A DNA stretch of 38,385 nt from a virus. Shown here piece after piece: positions 12,533 through 21,360 of the stretch. A program made the position numbers and the translations under genes. Below the pieces are notes generated by a model that made no database searches, had not been told where the DNA came from, and saw nothing but the letters and a program-made list of their open reading frames with translations. Positions within the stretch are counted from its first letter, which is position 1. Each line of letters starts with the position of its first letter. The stretch is taken from positions 1 through 38,385 of IMG/VR virus record IMGVR_UViG_3300033149_005501, one strand, 5' to 3'.

Positions 12533-13363
12533 TTATGCGGCTTGATATGGGATACAATCACTGCTATTATACATATATCTTGAATCTGGACTACATGTAT
12601 GAACGGGATCTGTTATCCTATCATAATGGCAACTGCCAGTTTTGGTGGCACATGCCGCTTCTTCGCCATCACTACAAGCCCTAATAACGGTGGACGCAGT
12701 ACCCGCTGCACAGATACAACAACCATTATTACAAGGCGGCGCAGAAAAGCCACTATCACAACAACATTCATCTGCAGCTGGATTATTGGTTGTTGTCGTT
12801 GGAGCTGCTGTAGTTGTCGTAGTTGGAGCTGCTGTAGTTGTCGTCGTTGGAGCTGCTGTAGTTGTTGTCGTTGGAGCTGCTGTAGTTGTTGTCGTTGGAG
12901 CTGCTGTAGTTGTCGTAGTTGGAGCTGCTGTAGTTGTCGTAGTTGGAGCCGCTGTAGTTGTCGTTGTCGTGCTTCCAATAAAGAAATCAAATTCCCATTC
13001 ATATTCTACATATGTTGCTCCCTTAATACCAGGGGCAACCACTGCACGGGCAAACAAAATATCATTTTCGGAAAACAGGCCGATTTCTGCTATAGTACCA
13101 TCTATCAATTCTGATTCATCTAAATGAAACTTAACTTTGGCGCGTGTATTGTTTATATATTCAATACTGTCAATGTTCTTAGTATATAGAACATTTCCCT
13201 CAAGCTTTTCGGGAGTTGCATTAGCCGCATTACTATCCCCGAATTTTACTTTGGTAACCTGATAATTTGTACTTAAACCTGCTAAATTATATAATATTAT
13301 ATCACCTACATATTTACCATATGCATTTAATATATTGCTATCTTTAAATTTCAATATGCCCAC
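12533..13363 (-). CDS. tail fibre with mucin-like Thr stalk and Cys-rich tip, 276 aa
   Basis: Three parts are visible. Residues 1-130 are a beta-rich attachment domain related to the N-terminal domain of the fibre at 9478. Residues 132-192 consist only of Thr, Ala and Pro in seven TTTTTAAP units, the composition of mucin-type O-glycosylated stalks. Residues 198-276 hold 12 Cys in 79 residues (starting ECCCDSG), surely disulfide-bonded or metal-bound, forming a compact tip. The start is GTG 13363 with AAGGAG at 6 bases. A glycosyltransferase is encoded two genes downstream. This architecture is unusual for a phage fibre; receptor binding by the tip is inferred. Confidence 0.75.
   Translation of the reverse strand: MGILKFKDSNILNAYGKYVGDIILYNLAGLSTNYQVTKVKFGDSNAANATPEKLEGNVLYTKNIDSIEYINNTRAKVKFHLDESELIDGTIAEIGLFSENDILFARAVVAPGIKGATYVEYEWEFDFFIGSTTTTTTAAPTTTTTAAPTTTTTAAPTTTTTAAPTTTTTAAPTTTTTAAPTTTTTAAPTTTTNNPAADECCCDSGFSAPPCNNGCCICAAGTASTVIRACSDGEEAACATKTGSCHYDRITDPVHTCSPDSRYMYNSSDCIPYQAA
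12788..12970 (-). repeat. 24-bp tandem repeat encoding TTTTTAAP
   Basis: Seven units of 24 bp in frame encode TTTTTAAP, with silent variation mainly in the third base of the Thr codons. Tandem repeats of this sort can change copy number by slippage in steps of eight residues without disturbing the frame, altering stalk length. Confidence 0.95.
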
Positions 13364-13366
13364 AAA

Positions 13367-16300
13367 CTACTCCTTATATATATATGTTTCGCCAGTCCGA
13401 ATATTAACTATCCAAATATACCAAGTATTATGCATCCAGAACCGTCGTGCAACATGATCGAGATTATATGATATTGGCATTATTCCATGAGCTTCCATTT
13501 TGCTCTGGTAATCTCTAATTATCGGAACTATACGTTGTTCATATGAAAATAGATTTCCAGTCTGGGGGTCTTCTGCTAATGGAACCTGTGATAAGCTGGC
13601 TGTTGGATATCGAGGATATCCTCTTGGTAGAAAATCATATGACTGTTCACCATCTCCCGTCCAATACCACCGACCGCTAAGAAATAAGTTTTCATAATTA
13701 TTTAATTCATCCGCCTCGCCCTTAATCCAATCAGGGATATATGATGCAACACCATCGCCTTCTTCCGTCATTATGGTTCCACCATTAGAAACATAATCTT
13801 GCAATATGGTTTGCTGATCTTCTGTTAGATAACTAAGAGTTGTATAGTTTGCCCTTGGTATTACAAGTACAGTATAGTTGTTAAGCTTGGTCGCTAAATC
13901 CCCAATCCTTATTATATCAAAATCGACGTTGGATCGACACATCATTTCATAAATCACCCTATTATATGCCCCATTCATTGGATCAAATCTAAGCAATGCT
14001 ACCTTCGGTTGTTCAGCACGGGCTGTAGGTGATATATCTAAATCAGTAATGGCCTCATATGCATCATCGACTATAGGTAATAATCTATCAATATCACTAT
14101 ATTTATCCAGTCCCCAATGCAATCCGGTAAATTTATTGAGGGTAAACATACCAACAAGTGCAACCGAAGCCCTAATATTTGCCTCGGTTTCATATTGATA
14201 TTCTGTATTATATGTTCTATTTACCAATTGACATCCAGCATATATTCGAGTTTTGCCTGCCGCCTGCATTTCCTTTACCCGCGCTACAATTGTATATAGA
14301 CGTCTATTCAATGATCCTGTAGAATCATTTCCAGCAACTCGACACCATATATAACCAGCCTCATGGTAAAGCGGATCTGGGTCATTGATAAAATATGTTT
14401 GTGGAACTTCCGGTAGTACTTTTATAACCGAGTCTGGAATTCGTAGGGCATATGCTTCATAAACGGTATCATCTTTTGGATTTTCAGAATCCGCCATAAA
14501 TAATGTTGGCCAATCATTATCATCAATTTGCTCCAATGATTCCGGAGTAGTATATTCCGTTTGAATATATGAATGAAAATCTATACCGGTTTCATTTGCT
14601 ATTTGTTTAAATGTATGCATCATTTGCCTAATTCTATGTGAATCAAACCAATGTGGCCATCCAGGCGATACAAAGGAAACATTTGTATCATTGGCTAACT
14701 TGGTCATCGCGGTTCTTATTTGAGATATATTAGCACTATCACTATTATCAGGTTCAGCAGGAATTTGCCATAAACCATACGTAACTGTTATAGTATCTAG
14801 ATATAATCCAAATGAATCACCAATGCTTATTGTACTATTTTCTGAAACTTTAGTAGCATTAAATTCAAAATCATCGAAAACCTCTATAGTTTCCAACCAA
14901 TTCTGTATTAAGTTAGTTGCTCCAACCGAAATAGAATCGGTCATGGAAATGCTTTCACCAAATATTAAATATACATTTTCAAAGACCGATAGCGTTACGG
15001 TATCGTTTATTGAAATATCTTCGGTTCCTATATATTTGAATGTTGCCGTTAGGGATTCAGATAGATCGTCTTCATAAATTATATCTATAGGCTGAAAATT
15101 TTCGGTTCCAATCTTGAATGTACTTATATCTATCCTATGCCAATCGGTATAAGCTGGTTTAACGGAATCAACATAGCGATCAAGGATATCATGAATGTTT
15201 TGTATAGATGCGGTTTCGGTTAAATTAGAAGCATCTATTTCTGCTATAAATTTATTTGATTTTAATGGTGGAGTATGTCCATAGAAAATAAAATCATCTA
15301 TGGAATATAATTTTTGTATTGTAGCCGAACTACCAACCGTTGTAATTCGGTTATCAATATATATTGTATTATTTACATCTATTAATGACGATGTTACAAT
15401 ATTTTCAGTAACATGATTATATTCTGAAGGAGAAAAGAAAGAAGTTATATCATATCCAAGTAAATCCCTATACAATGAATAATATGAATATATGTCATCA
15501 TCATCTAATCCTGTATTAAAATTCCCACCATAATATCCCCATATATAATTATGTGTAGGTGATAGATTTGGCACCCTAACAAAGAATTTTTGTGAAGATT
15601 CTGTAGTTACCAAATATGGTAAATAACTATAACTACCTCGCTCTTTTACAAATCTAACATTTGTCCCATCTAAAAATTTGAATGAATCTACATCTGACAT
15701 ATCAACATATACCAAACTATCATCTACTTCGGTTGATGGCATACCAATATCAAATTGCTGACAATATGCAAATAATCCATGGTTTAACCCATCATTGGTT
15801 GAATCGGTAGAAATTTCCCCCGATACCGAACTGGCAGGAGTATATAATGTTCCTTGAAGTAATATATCTTCTGGTAAATTACCATGCCCTAATATCAAGG
15901 CCCCCTGGTATACATTATAGAAAGAACCATTTATTCTTTCAGTTATATATTTCGAATCCGCCATCATAATATTACTAAGATATGTAGCATATTGGTAGTT
16001 GGTTTCTAGTAATGCACCAAGAGATGGCTTTATTGTAAATACATCAGATGATACTATGGTACCATCTACAATTAACGAACAGGTATAATTATTAAACGCA
16101 TTACCTGACGTTGCAGATATGGTCGTAAGACGACCATTAAACCCAATTGTATGAACATCTAGATCTGACAACCCAACTGCTGATGCTGATATAGATGGTG
16201 ATTCTGTTAGAATATTGCTATACACTGGTAATTCAACTTTAAGTGCATCATCGCTTGGCCGATAGTATACACCTAATACCGAACCAAAGCTATAGAGTTC

Positions 16301-16465
16301 TTGCCAATCGGCTATAGACACGTCATGAGATGATAATTGTAATTCATCTGAAAACATTAAATTAACATCATCAAATGTCGTTTCATATGATGTTAATGAT
16401 TTATTCACCAAATCTACAGCTACATCATGTGACCATGCATCTCCTGTTATAAACGGTGTGACCAT
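13367..16465 (-). CDS. large tail spike/fibre with glycoside-hydrolase-like C-terminal half, 1032 aa
   Basis: The N-terminal 560 residues are beta-rich and Ser/Thr/Tyr-rich, as in spike shafts. From about 575 to 825 the sequence looks like a TIM-barrel enzyme region (GWPHWFDSHRIRQMMHTFKQ, then FTGLHWGLDKY). Residues 840-935 resemble the GATase-like domain that follows the barrel in family 42-type glycosidases (VLVIPRANYTTLSYLTEDQQ followed by DYVSNGGTIM). This points to a polysaccharide-degrading spike. The ATG at 16465 has AGGAG four bases upstream, inside the 29-bp duplication. The gene is very probably the separated 3' part of a longer ORF that included 16447-17718. Enzyme class is tentative. 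Confidence 0.65.
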   Translation of the reverse strand: MVTPFITGDAWSHDVAVDLVNKSLTSYETTFDDVNLMFSDELQLSSHDVSIADWQELYSFGSVLGVYYRPSDDALKVELPVYSNILTESPSISASAVGLSDLDVHTIGFNGRLTTISATSGNAFNNYTCSLIVDGTIVSSDVFTIKPSLGALLETNYQYATYLSNIMMADSKYITERINGSFYNVYQGALILGHGNLPEDILLQGTLYTPASSVSGEISTDSTNDGLNHGLFAYCQQFDIGMPSTEVDDSLVYVDMSDVDSFKFLDGTNVRFVKERGSYSYLPYLVTTESSQKFFVRVPNLSPTHNYIWGYYGGNFNTGLDDDDIYSYYSLYRDLLGYDITSFFSPSEYNHVTENIVTSSLIDVNNTIYIDNRITTVGSSATIQKLYSIDDFIFYGHTPPLKSNKFIAEIDASNLTETASIQNIHDILDRYVDSVKPAYTDWHRIDISTFKIGTENFQPIDIIYEDDLSESLTATFKYIGTEDISINDTVTLSVFENVYLIFGESISMTDSISVGATNLIQNWLETIEVFDDFEFNATKVSENSTISIGDSFGLYLDTITVTYGLWQIPAEPDNSDSANISQIRTAMTKLANDTNVSFVSPGWPHWFDSHRIRQMMHTFKQIANETGIDFHSYIQTEYTTPESLEQIDDNDWPTLFMADSENPKDDTVYEAYALRIPDSVIKVLPEVPQTYFINDPDPLYHEAGYIWCRVAGNDSTGSLNRRLYTIVARVKEMQAAGKTRIYAGCQLVNRTYNTEYQYETEANIRASVALVGMFTLNKFTGLHWGLDKYSDIDRLLPIVDDAYEAITDLDISPTARAEQPKVALLRFDPMNGAYNRVIYEMMCRSNVDFDIIRIGDLATKLNNYTVLVIPRANYTTLSYLTEDQQTILQDYVSNGGTIMTEEGDGVASYIPDWIKGEADELNNYENLFLSGRWYWTGDGEQSYDFLPRGYPRYPTASLSQVPLAEDPQTGNLFSYEQRIVPIIRDYQSKMEAHGIMPISYNLDHVARRFWMHNTWYIWIVNIRTGETYIYKE

Positions 16466-16485
16466 GCATCTCCTGTTATAAACGG
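16428..16485. repeat. perfect 29-bp tandem duplication splitting a gene
   Basis: The 29 bases at 16428-16456 are repeated exactly at 16457-16485. Because 29 is not a multiple of three, the upstream ORF is thrown out of frame and stops (TAA, 16447-16449), while the downstream ORF begins in the same segment. Both ORFs encode FITGDAWSH from the two copies. The stretch 13367-17718 minus 29 bases is 4323 bases, exactly 1441 codons. Confidence 0.95.
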
Positions 16486-17718
16486 GCTTGACGCGCTGGT
16501 AGACCCGCTAATAGTCCATGTTTTTGTAGAAGTTCGATCTACAATTTTCTTATTGTAGTAGTCTGTTATATCCGGTAAATTAAATGGTTGTAACCGAACA
16601 TTGTAAAATTCATCCGAATATTTATAGCTATTAACAATGTCACCTTCAGTTAGTAGAAATCCTCGCGTAAGGCCATCATAATCATTTGCTATAAAGATAA
16701 AAGCATCTTCGAGCTGAAATACCTTTGTAGCACATATAGTAGGTGCTAATTTAATTTGTTCGGTTATATCTCCAGTATCCGCATCATATATGGTAACATG
16801 GGTTTCGTTGTCAATATTATGAAATATAAAGGCATAGTTACCAATATTACTGCTCTGGAAAATAGCTGATGGAGCAGAATCACCATATGCAGAATGCGTT
16901 GCCAGTAAATCAATACTATCTACTATATTAGTACTCAAATATAATTCATATGGGTCTATATTTGAGCTTGATGTAGCATATGTTTTGGCGCATGCTGAAG
17001 AGCCCTTAGTATATAGGAATGTAGTTAAATCACCATGTTCCATTATACATTGAAGTGATTTATGTTCATATATTTCGGTAGGTGGATCAAATTCACTGGT
17101 GATTAGAACTTGATAATTGCCTATACTTTTAAGAAAATGGATATTATCGGTTGCAATATCATTTCGATCTCCATATTCCCATCCGGAACCATCAGATGCT
17201 ATATATATTTCAACGGTATCTGTTATTTTTATGGTATCATCATTTTCGCTCTGGTAACCTCCAGAAACTTCTGTTTCCTTACTTGTAGATGTTAATACAA
17301 AATATGGAAGTCCCGTTGAGGATTCTATGAAAATACCATCGACTTGAACCCCACATGAGCTTAGATATTCATTATATTCCATATTTCCTTCTAAAGGACT
17401 ATAGAATACAGGTGTTATTTCATTTTGTAGTCCATCTATAAATACTCTCAATTCCCCATCTACGGTCCGAGCAAAAATAACATTTTCGTAAATTTCAAAT
17501 TCAGATATATTAGTAACACCCTTAAAATATTCGCTTCCCATATGAGAGGCATAGAGAGTATCATCAATTTGAACTATAATAGCATTATCAACGGTGTGCC
17601 TAATTTTTATGATATCTACAGAGGTAGTTCCCGTCAATGTATGTAGTTCTGATAAGAACATAGATTCTTCAGTACTATGATAGGGTTTACCATATGTTTT
17701 GTTTAACTGGTTGGTCAT
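16447..17718 (-). CDS. N-terminal part of a large tail fibre/spike, 423 aa
   Basis: A beta-rich protein with repeated strand-turn motifs, many Tyr, Thr and Asp, and no recognised enzyme motif. The pattern of short repeated segments such as FIFHNIDNETHVTIYDADTG suggests a beta-propeller or fibre domain. Its last residues, FITGDAWSHRL, duplicate the start of the next gene because of the 29-bp repeat. The ATG overlaps the previous stop as ATGA and has only a weak GGGAC ribosome site, so it is probably coupled to the preceding gene. Deleting one repeat copy would join it to 13367-16465. Confidence 0.65.
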   Translation of the reverse strand: MTNQLNKTYGKPYHSTEESMFLSELHTLTGTTSVDIIKIRHTVDNAIIVQIDDTLYASHMGSEYFKGVTNISEFEIYENVIFARTVDGELRVFIDGLQNEITPVFYSPLEGNMEYNEYLSSCGVQVDGIFIESSTGLPYFVLTSTSKETEVSGGYQSENDDTIKITDTVEIYIASDGSGWEYGDRNDIATDNIHFLKSIGNYQVLITSEFDPPTEIYEHKSLQCIMEHGDLTTFLYTKGSSACAKTYATSSSNIDPYELYLSTNIVDSIDLLATHSAYGDSAPSAIFQSSNIGNYAFIFHNIDNETHVTIYDADTGDITEQIKLAPTICATKVFQLEDAFIFIANDYDGLTRGFLLTEGDIVNSYKYSDEFYNVRLQPFNLPDITDYYNKKIVDRTSTKTWTISGSTSASSPFITGDAWSHRL

Positions 17719-19781
17719 ATAATAGTCCCATTTATAGCCACATCTGATATAGTAGTGCCCAGATCCCCGAAACTAAATCCAATTCGCAACGACGATATCT
17801 CAGGTAATGGTTCATTTAATATAGTGGAGTGTACATTGCGTTCATAATTCCATACATCGGCAAGAATTGGAGGTATGCCTAATAATATTCCTCTCGACGT
17901 TGATGATGTCGATGTGCTATCATATACTATTATGGGCGTCCAACTACTCGAGTCGCTTTCGCGAATATATAGATAAAAAACACCTGATGCATATGATAGT
18001 TTAATATCGTAAGAGGTGCCGGCTACTATATGATTAATAATATTTGCACCTCCGAGAAAGCTTTTTGAGTTTTCACTCGATTCTCTACTATATTTATATA
18101 ATACGACATCATACCCTATTCGATTTGTTTCATATGATAGAAATGTTCCATTATAGTGCCACTCACCCATGCACTTATCAAATTTTGGTGCAGCGAGTGC
18201 AATACCAACTTTTGGATCACTTTCGTTATTAATAAATGAAAATGTCATTTCCATATATGCGGGAATTTCGAAGTCACTTATTAGAAATGCGGATTCGTCT
18301 GAACTTAGCGTACCAAGATCAGAAACTACTATGGTGTTTGTATCGTCATCGGCCGATATTATCAAAGAAGAATTACGCTTGAGAATATATGCAGAAGTGG
18401 CACAAGACGTACTATTTAGCTCATGTGTTGCTGTGAAAAAATTAAGGTCACTAACATCATATGTTTTACTAAGAGCATTGTTATAAGAAATTTCTGGTGC
18501 CCCATATCGTTCCGATATTTTGGACTTTACCGAATTCCTATAATCTGACTCAGTAAAGTAATTGGGTTCTGCGCGACCTTGTGGCCTTACTGATAAATAC
18601 TTAACATTTACAATGGCATCTTTAACTCTAAATCCATATGCACCACCAATATTATAGTAATCATAACGTCTATTAGTAGGAAATGCGGTTCCATCATAAT
18701 GGAATTTCTCTATATTAGTCCCAGTATCCACAACATTTAGGTCAGTGGTCATTGCAAGGGTAGTAATTCCTGCAACACTTAGCGATGACTGGACTATGGA
18801 ACCTGCTATATTTATTGAAAGCTCCATTGGAATATCAGTAGGTATTTTTCCATCCATCACTACTTCATCGCCATCAGTTAAATAATCAATTATCGAATAA
18901 TAATATTCATCAAAATTTGAATTGTAAGTAAATTTTCCTATTACCATTGCAAATCCAAACATACCAAGCCCAACAAAGTAATAATCATCTATATCATAAG
19001 TTGTGCTATCCGTTCGTTTATTGCCCCTAAATATAAATGCAAAATTCTTAGTGTTTGAACTAGAATCTATATCTAATTGAATTAAGCACTCTGCATCATT
19101 AAACGAATTGCCTACTTCTGATGGCCGTTGGGCTACCACTAAAATAGTATCGGGCGCGGATATAACTAATTTATTGTCATCATCATCCACATATATATTA
19201 CCGGAATCATTGGGATTATATTCCACGGTTTCTGGTGTTCTAACATATTGGTTAAGTTGAGATACCGAATGGACGAGTGAAGTGTCAAAAATATCTATTA
19301 GGGCATCTCTTTCCTCAAATCCCCATGAATCAGTCCAGAGGTCTTTAACATTAGACGTAAAATTGAAATTCTTAAATGCTCGATTTATAGATCCGGGTGT
19401 TCCTTTAATTCGAAATTGGTTTGCCAAGCCAAAAACATATGCTTTTAGTTGCTGTTTTTCAGCGTTGCTGGCTATACCCCGCGATATTCGTTCAAAAATA
19501 TTATAATCATCATATTGGTCATATGCCAACCCGGATTGTCCAAATCCTATTTTTTGGGCTGCACGATATGAACCACCGAACGTTCTAATTACATATGGAA
19601 TTAAATCTATAGAATCATCATCAAGAGCAAAAGTTTCTGTCACTTTGCCTGTATTAGAATATAAATCATATAGGAAGTCTGCTATCGCCTCTAAAATCTG
19701 AGTAGCTTCCAATGTTTGGTATTCACTAATTGGGGGTGCTATATCTTTAACCCAACTCTTAAATTGTTCCCGAGTTATCAT
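17715..19781 (-). CDS. tail/baseplate-associated protein with two lectin-like domains, 688 aa
   Basis: Start ATG 19781 (MITREQFKSWVKD) follows AAGGTGG; a frame up to 19814 runs into the end of the portal gene and is rejected. Residues 1-170 are helical and resemble phage tail protein I-like baseplate connectors, including QFRIKGTPGSINRAFKNFNF followed by Trp-rich sequence. Residues around 205-420 and 460-685 each look like a concanavalin-type jelly roll (for example FAFIFRGNKR and YDIKLSYASGVFYLYIRES). It probably anchors the spike or fibre proteins encoded next to it to the baseplate and binds glycans. The order portal, connector, spike suggests a join between baseplate and host-binding parts. 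Confidence 0.6.
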   Translation of the reverse strand: MITREQFKSWVKDIAPPISEYQTLEATQILEAIADFLYDLYSNTGKVTETFALDDDSIDLIPYVIRTFGGSYRAAQKIGFGQSGLAYDQYDDYNIFERISRGIASNAEKQQLKAYVFGLANQFRIKGTPGSINRAFKNFNFTSNVKDLWTDSWGFEERDALIDIFDTSLVHSVSQLNQYVRTPETVEYNPNDSGNIYVDDDDNKLVISAPDTILVVAQRPSEVGNSFNDAECLIQLDIDSSSNTKNFAFIFRGNKRTDSTTYDIDDYYFVGLGMFGFAMVIGKFTYNSNFDEYYYSIIDYLTDGDEVVMDGKIPTDIPMELSINIAGSIVQSSLSVAGITTLAMTTDLNVVDTGTNIEKFHYDGTAFPTNRRYDYYNIGGAYGFRVKDAIVNVKYLSVRPQGRAEPNYFTESDYRNSVKSKISERYGAPEISYNNALSKTYDVSDLNFFTATHELNSTSCATSAYILKRNSSLIISADDDTNTIVVSDLGTLSSDESAFLISDFEIPAYMEMTFSFINNESDPKVGIALAAPKFDKCMGEWHYNGTFLSYETNRIGYDVVLYKYSRESSENSKSFLGGANIINHIVAGTSYDIKLSYASGVFYLYIRESDSSSWTPIIVYDSTSTSSTSRGILLGIPPILADVWNYERNVHSTILNEPLPEISSLRIGFSFGDLGTTISDVAINGTII

Positions 19782-19785
19782 TCCA

Positions 19786-21348
19786 TTACCACCTTCTACC
19801 CGAAGAACCCGCATTCCCCTCTTCAGCTTTGGCTTGTTTCACTCGTTCTTTCTCTTGTTCTAGAAGTCTATTATTTTCGGCCAATTCTTCTTGGGTAAGT
19901 CCCATAAAATGCTTAAGAGCAAATTCTTGTGAAATTGGGCCCTGCTCATTATCTGCCGTATATATTATTCTATCGGCCGATGAGTATGTATCTAACCGCG
20001 CGTTATTAATCTCTATTTGTTTAAGCAGGTGGATCTCATTGTTATATTTTAGCCGCAGCCTTATTGCCCCGTTATCAGCTTCTTCCTGCGTAATAATTTC
20101 TTGTAGTACTAAATGATCTAAGAAAACTTTATTAATTAGACGAGTGAACTTCTCAGATTCGCGACTAACCATTCTCGCAAAATTTATTTCCTGTTGTTCA
20201 ATACTTCCAGCCAATCTAACTTCATGTTGATAATCTGGTTCCAGCCGAGATACTGGTACTCGAAGCGCTCGATATAATTTTCTAAGGAAATACATTACAT
20301 CTTCAACTTCTCCAAGATTCTCGCCACCGCTAAGCGTATCGACTTCTGTACCACCTCTCGAGGTTTTGGCAAAATAGAAATCTTCAGTCATTGCCATTGC
20401 ATCGGGACTCGTTTCTACAGTTCCAGTCTGAGGATTGTAATATAATCTATTTCTATACCGACGCATTAAATCATTTAGATATGCTTCCGCGCGATTTGGT
20501 GGTAACATGCCCGTATCGATATTAAATATTCTACGCTCCGGCGCTCGCGCAATTCGGTATATTATGAGACTGTCTTCAAGCTGCTTTAATTGATAGAAAA
20601 TTCGCTTCGCGCGCTCTAGATAACTAACAACTACTTTAGCATATGTCGTAGCCGTTAATCCACGCATCCTGGTTCTTACTTGAATTAATTTATATCGGTC
20701 TGATGATGTATAAGAAATTTCATCTAAACTGAGTTGTTCTTGTATCGTTTGTAGCCCCGGAGACATAATATATATACATTCCAATGGCCCTATACCATTT
20801 TCAAAAACAGGAAGCATCAATTCATTATGTATTTTTTCTACCGAAGTTATACCTTTATCCGATCCGGAAGTTATCCGATTAATTCTATAAGCAATCTCAC
20901 CGTAAATTAGAAATTCTCTAAATATATCCCATGCATATTCTTGTAACTTAAACATTGTTACTATTTCGCGCCGCGCTTGATCAATTATTTTCCGAGTGCT
21001 TTTATTTGGAGTATAAAATGGAGCATAGACTATTTCTGTAATCTCACCATCTGGACCAGGACATATAGCTTCATCGCATATTGCATCTATGGCACTTCCA
21101 ATTTCTGGAAACATTGACATCTCATGATATAGTGATAGTCGCTGGCTCTTACTATTTTCCAGGGTATCGATAAATACGCCACGTGAATTAAATCCACCAA
21201 TATTCCAATTTGGCGCAAGAATACCACCAGTCGCCACAGCAGCCGGCCCGGATTCAACAATAATATCTCCACTGCTGCTATCTTCTGAGGTATTTTTCGC
21301 CGCAGAGTGAATAGCATTAACAAGACGTATTTTTTTATTTTGCGTCAT
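19786..21348 (-). CDS. gp20: portal protein (T4 gp20 family), 520 aa
   Basis: Forms the dodecameric ring at the unique capsid vertex through which DNA enters and leaves; it also starts head assembly. The central block has clear T4 gp20 family motifs: QLEDSLIIYRIARAPERRIF (about 259-278), LPPNRAEAYLNDLMRRYRNR, then TEVDTLSGGENLGEVEDVMY and VPVSRLEPD. Length (520) is almost that of T4 gp20 (524). GGGAG precedes the ATG at 21348. In T4 the portal gene is next to the prohead genes. Here it lies far downstream, after the baseplate gene gp6. Confidence 0.95.
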   Translation of the reverse strand: MTQNKKIRLVNAIHSAAKNTSEDSSSGDIIVESGPAAVATGGILAPNWNIGGFNSRGVFIDTLENSKSQRLSLYHEMSMFPEIGSAIDAICDEAICPGPDGEITEIVYAPFYTPNKSTRKIIDQARREIVTMFKLQEYAWDIFREFLIYGEIAYRINRITSGSDKGITSVEKIHNELMLPVFENGIGPLECIYIMSPGLQTIQEQLSLDEISYTSSDRYKLIQVRTRMRGLTATTYAKVVVSYLERAKRIFYQLKQLEDSLIIYRIARAPERRIFNIDTGMLPPNRAEAYLNDLMRRYRNRLYYNPQTGTVETSPDAMAMTEDFYFAKTSRGGTEVDTLSGGENLGEVEDVMYFLRKLYRALRVPVSRLEPDYQHEVRLAGSIEQQEINFARMVSRESEKFTRLINKVFLDHLVLQEIITQEEADNGAIRLRLKYNNEIHLLKQIEINNARLDTYSSADRIIYTADNEQGPISQEFALKHFMGLTQEELAENNRLLEQEKERVKQAKAEEGNAGSSGRRW

Positions 21349-21360
21349 TTTTACTCCCTA

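Noticed and set aside
12788-12970. Tandem repeats considered as a CRISPR array
   Set aside because: Units are contiguous with no unique spacers and encode an in-frame Thr/Ala/Pro stalk.
12599-13127. Several long ORFs in other frames over the Thr-repeat region
   Set aside because: A 24-bp tandem repeat keeps all frames open; the products are single-residue-rich (Ser/Cys, Gln/Leu, Val/Gly) and lack ribosome sites.
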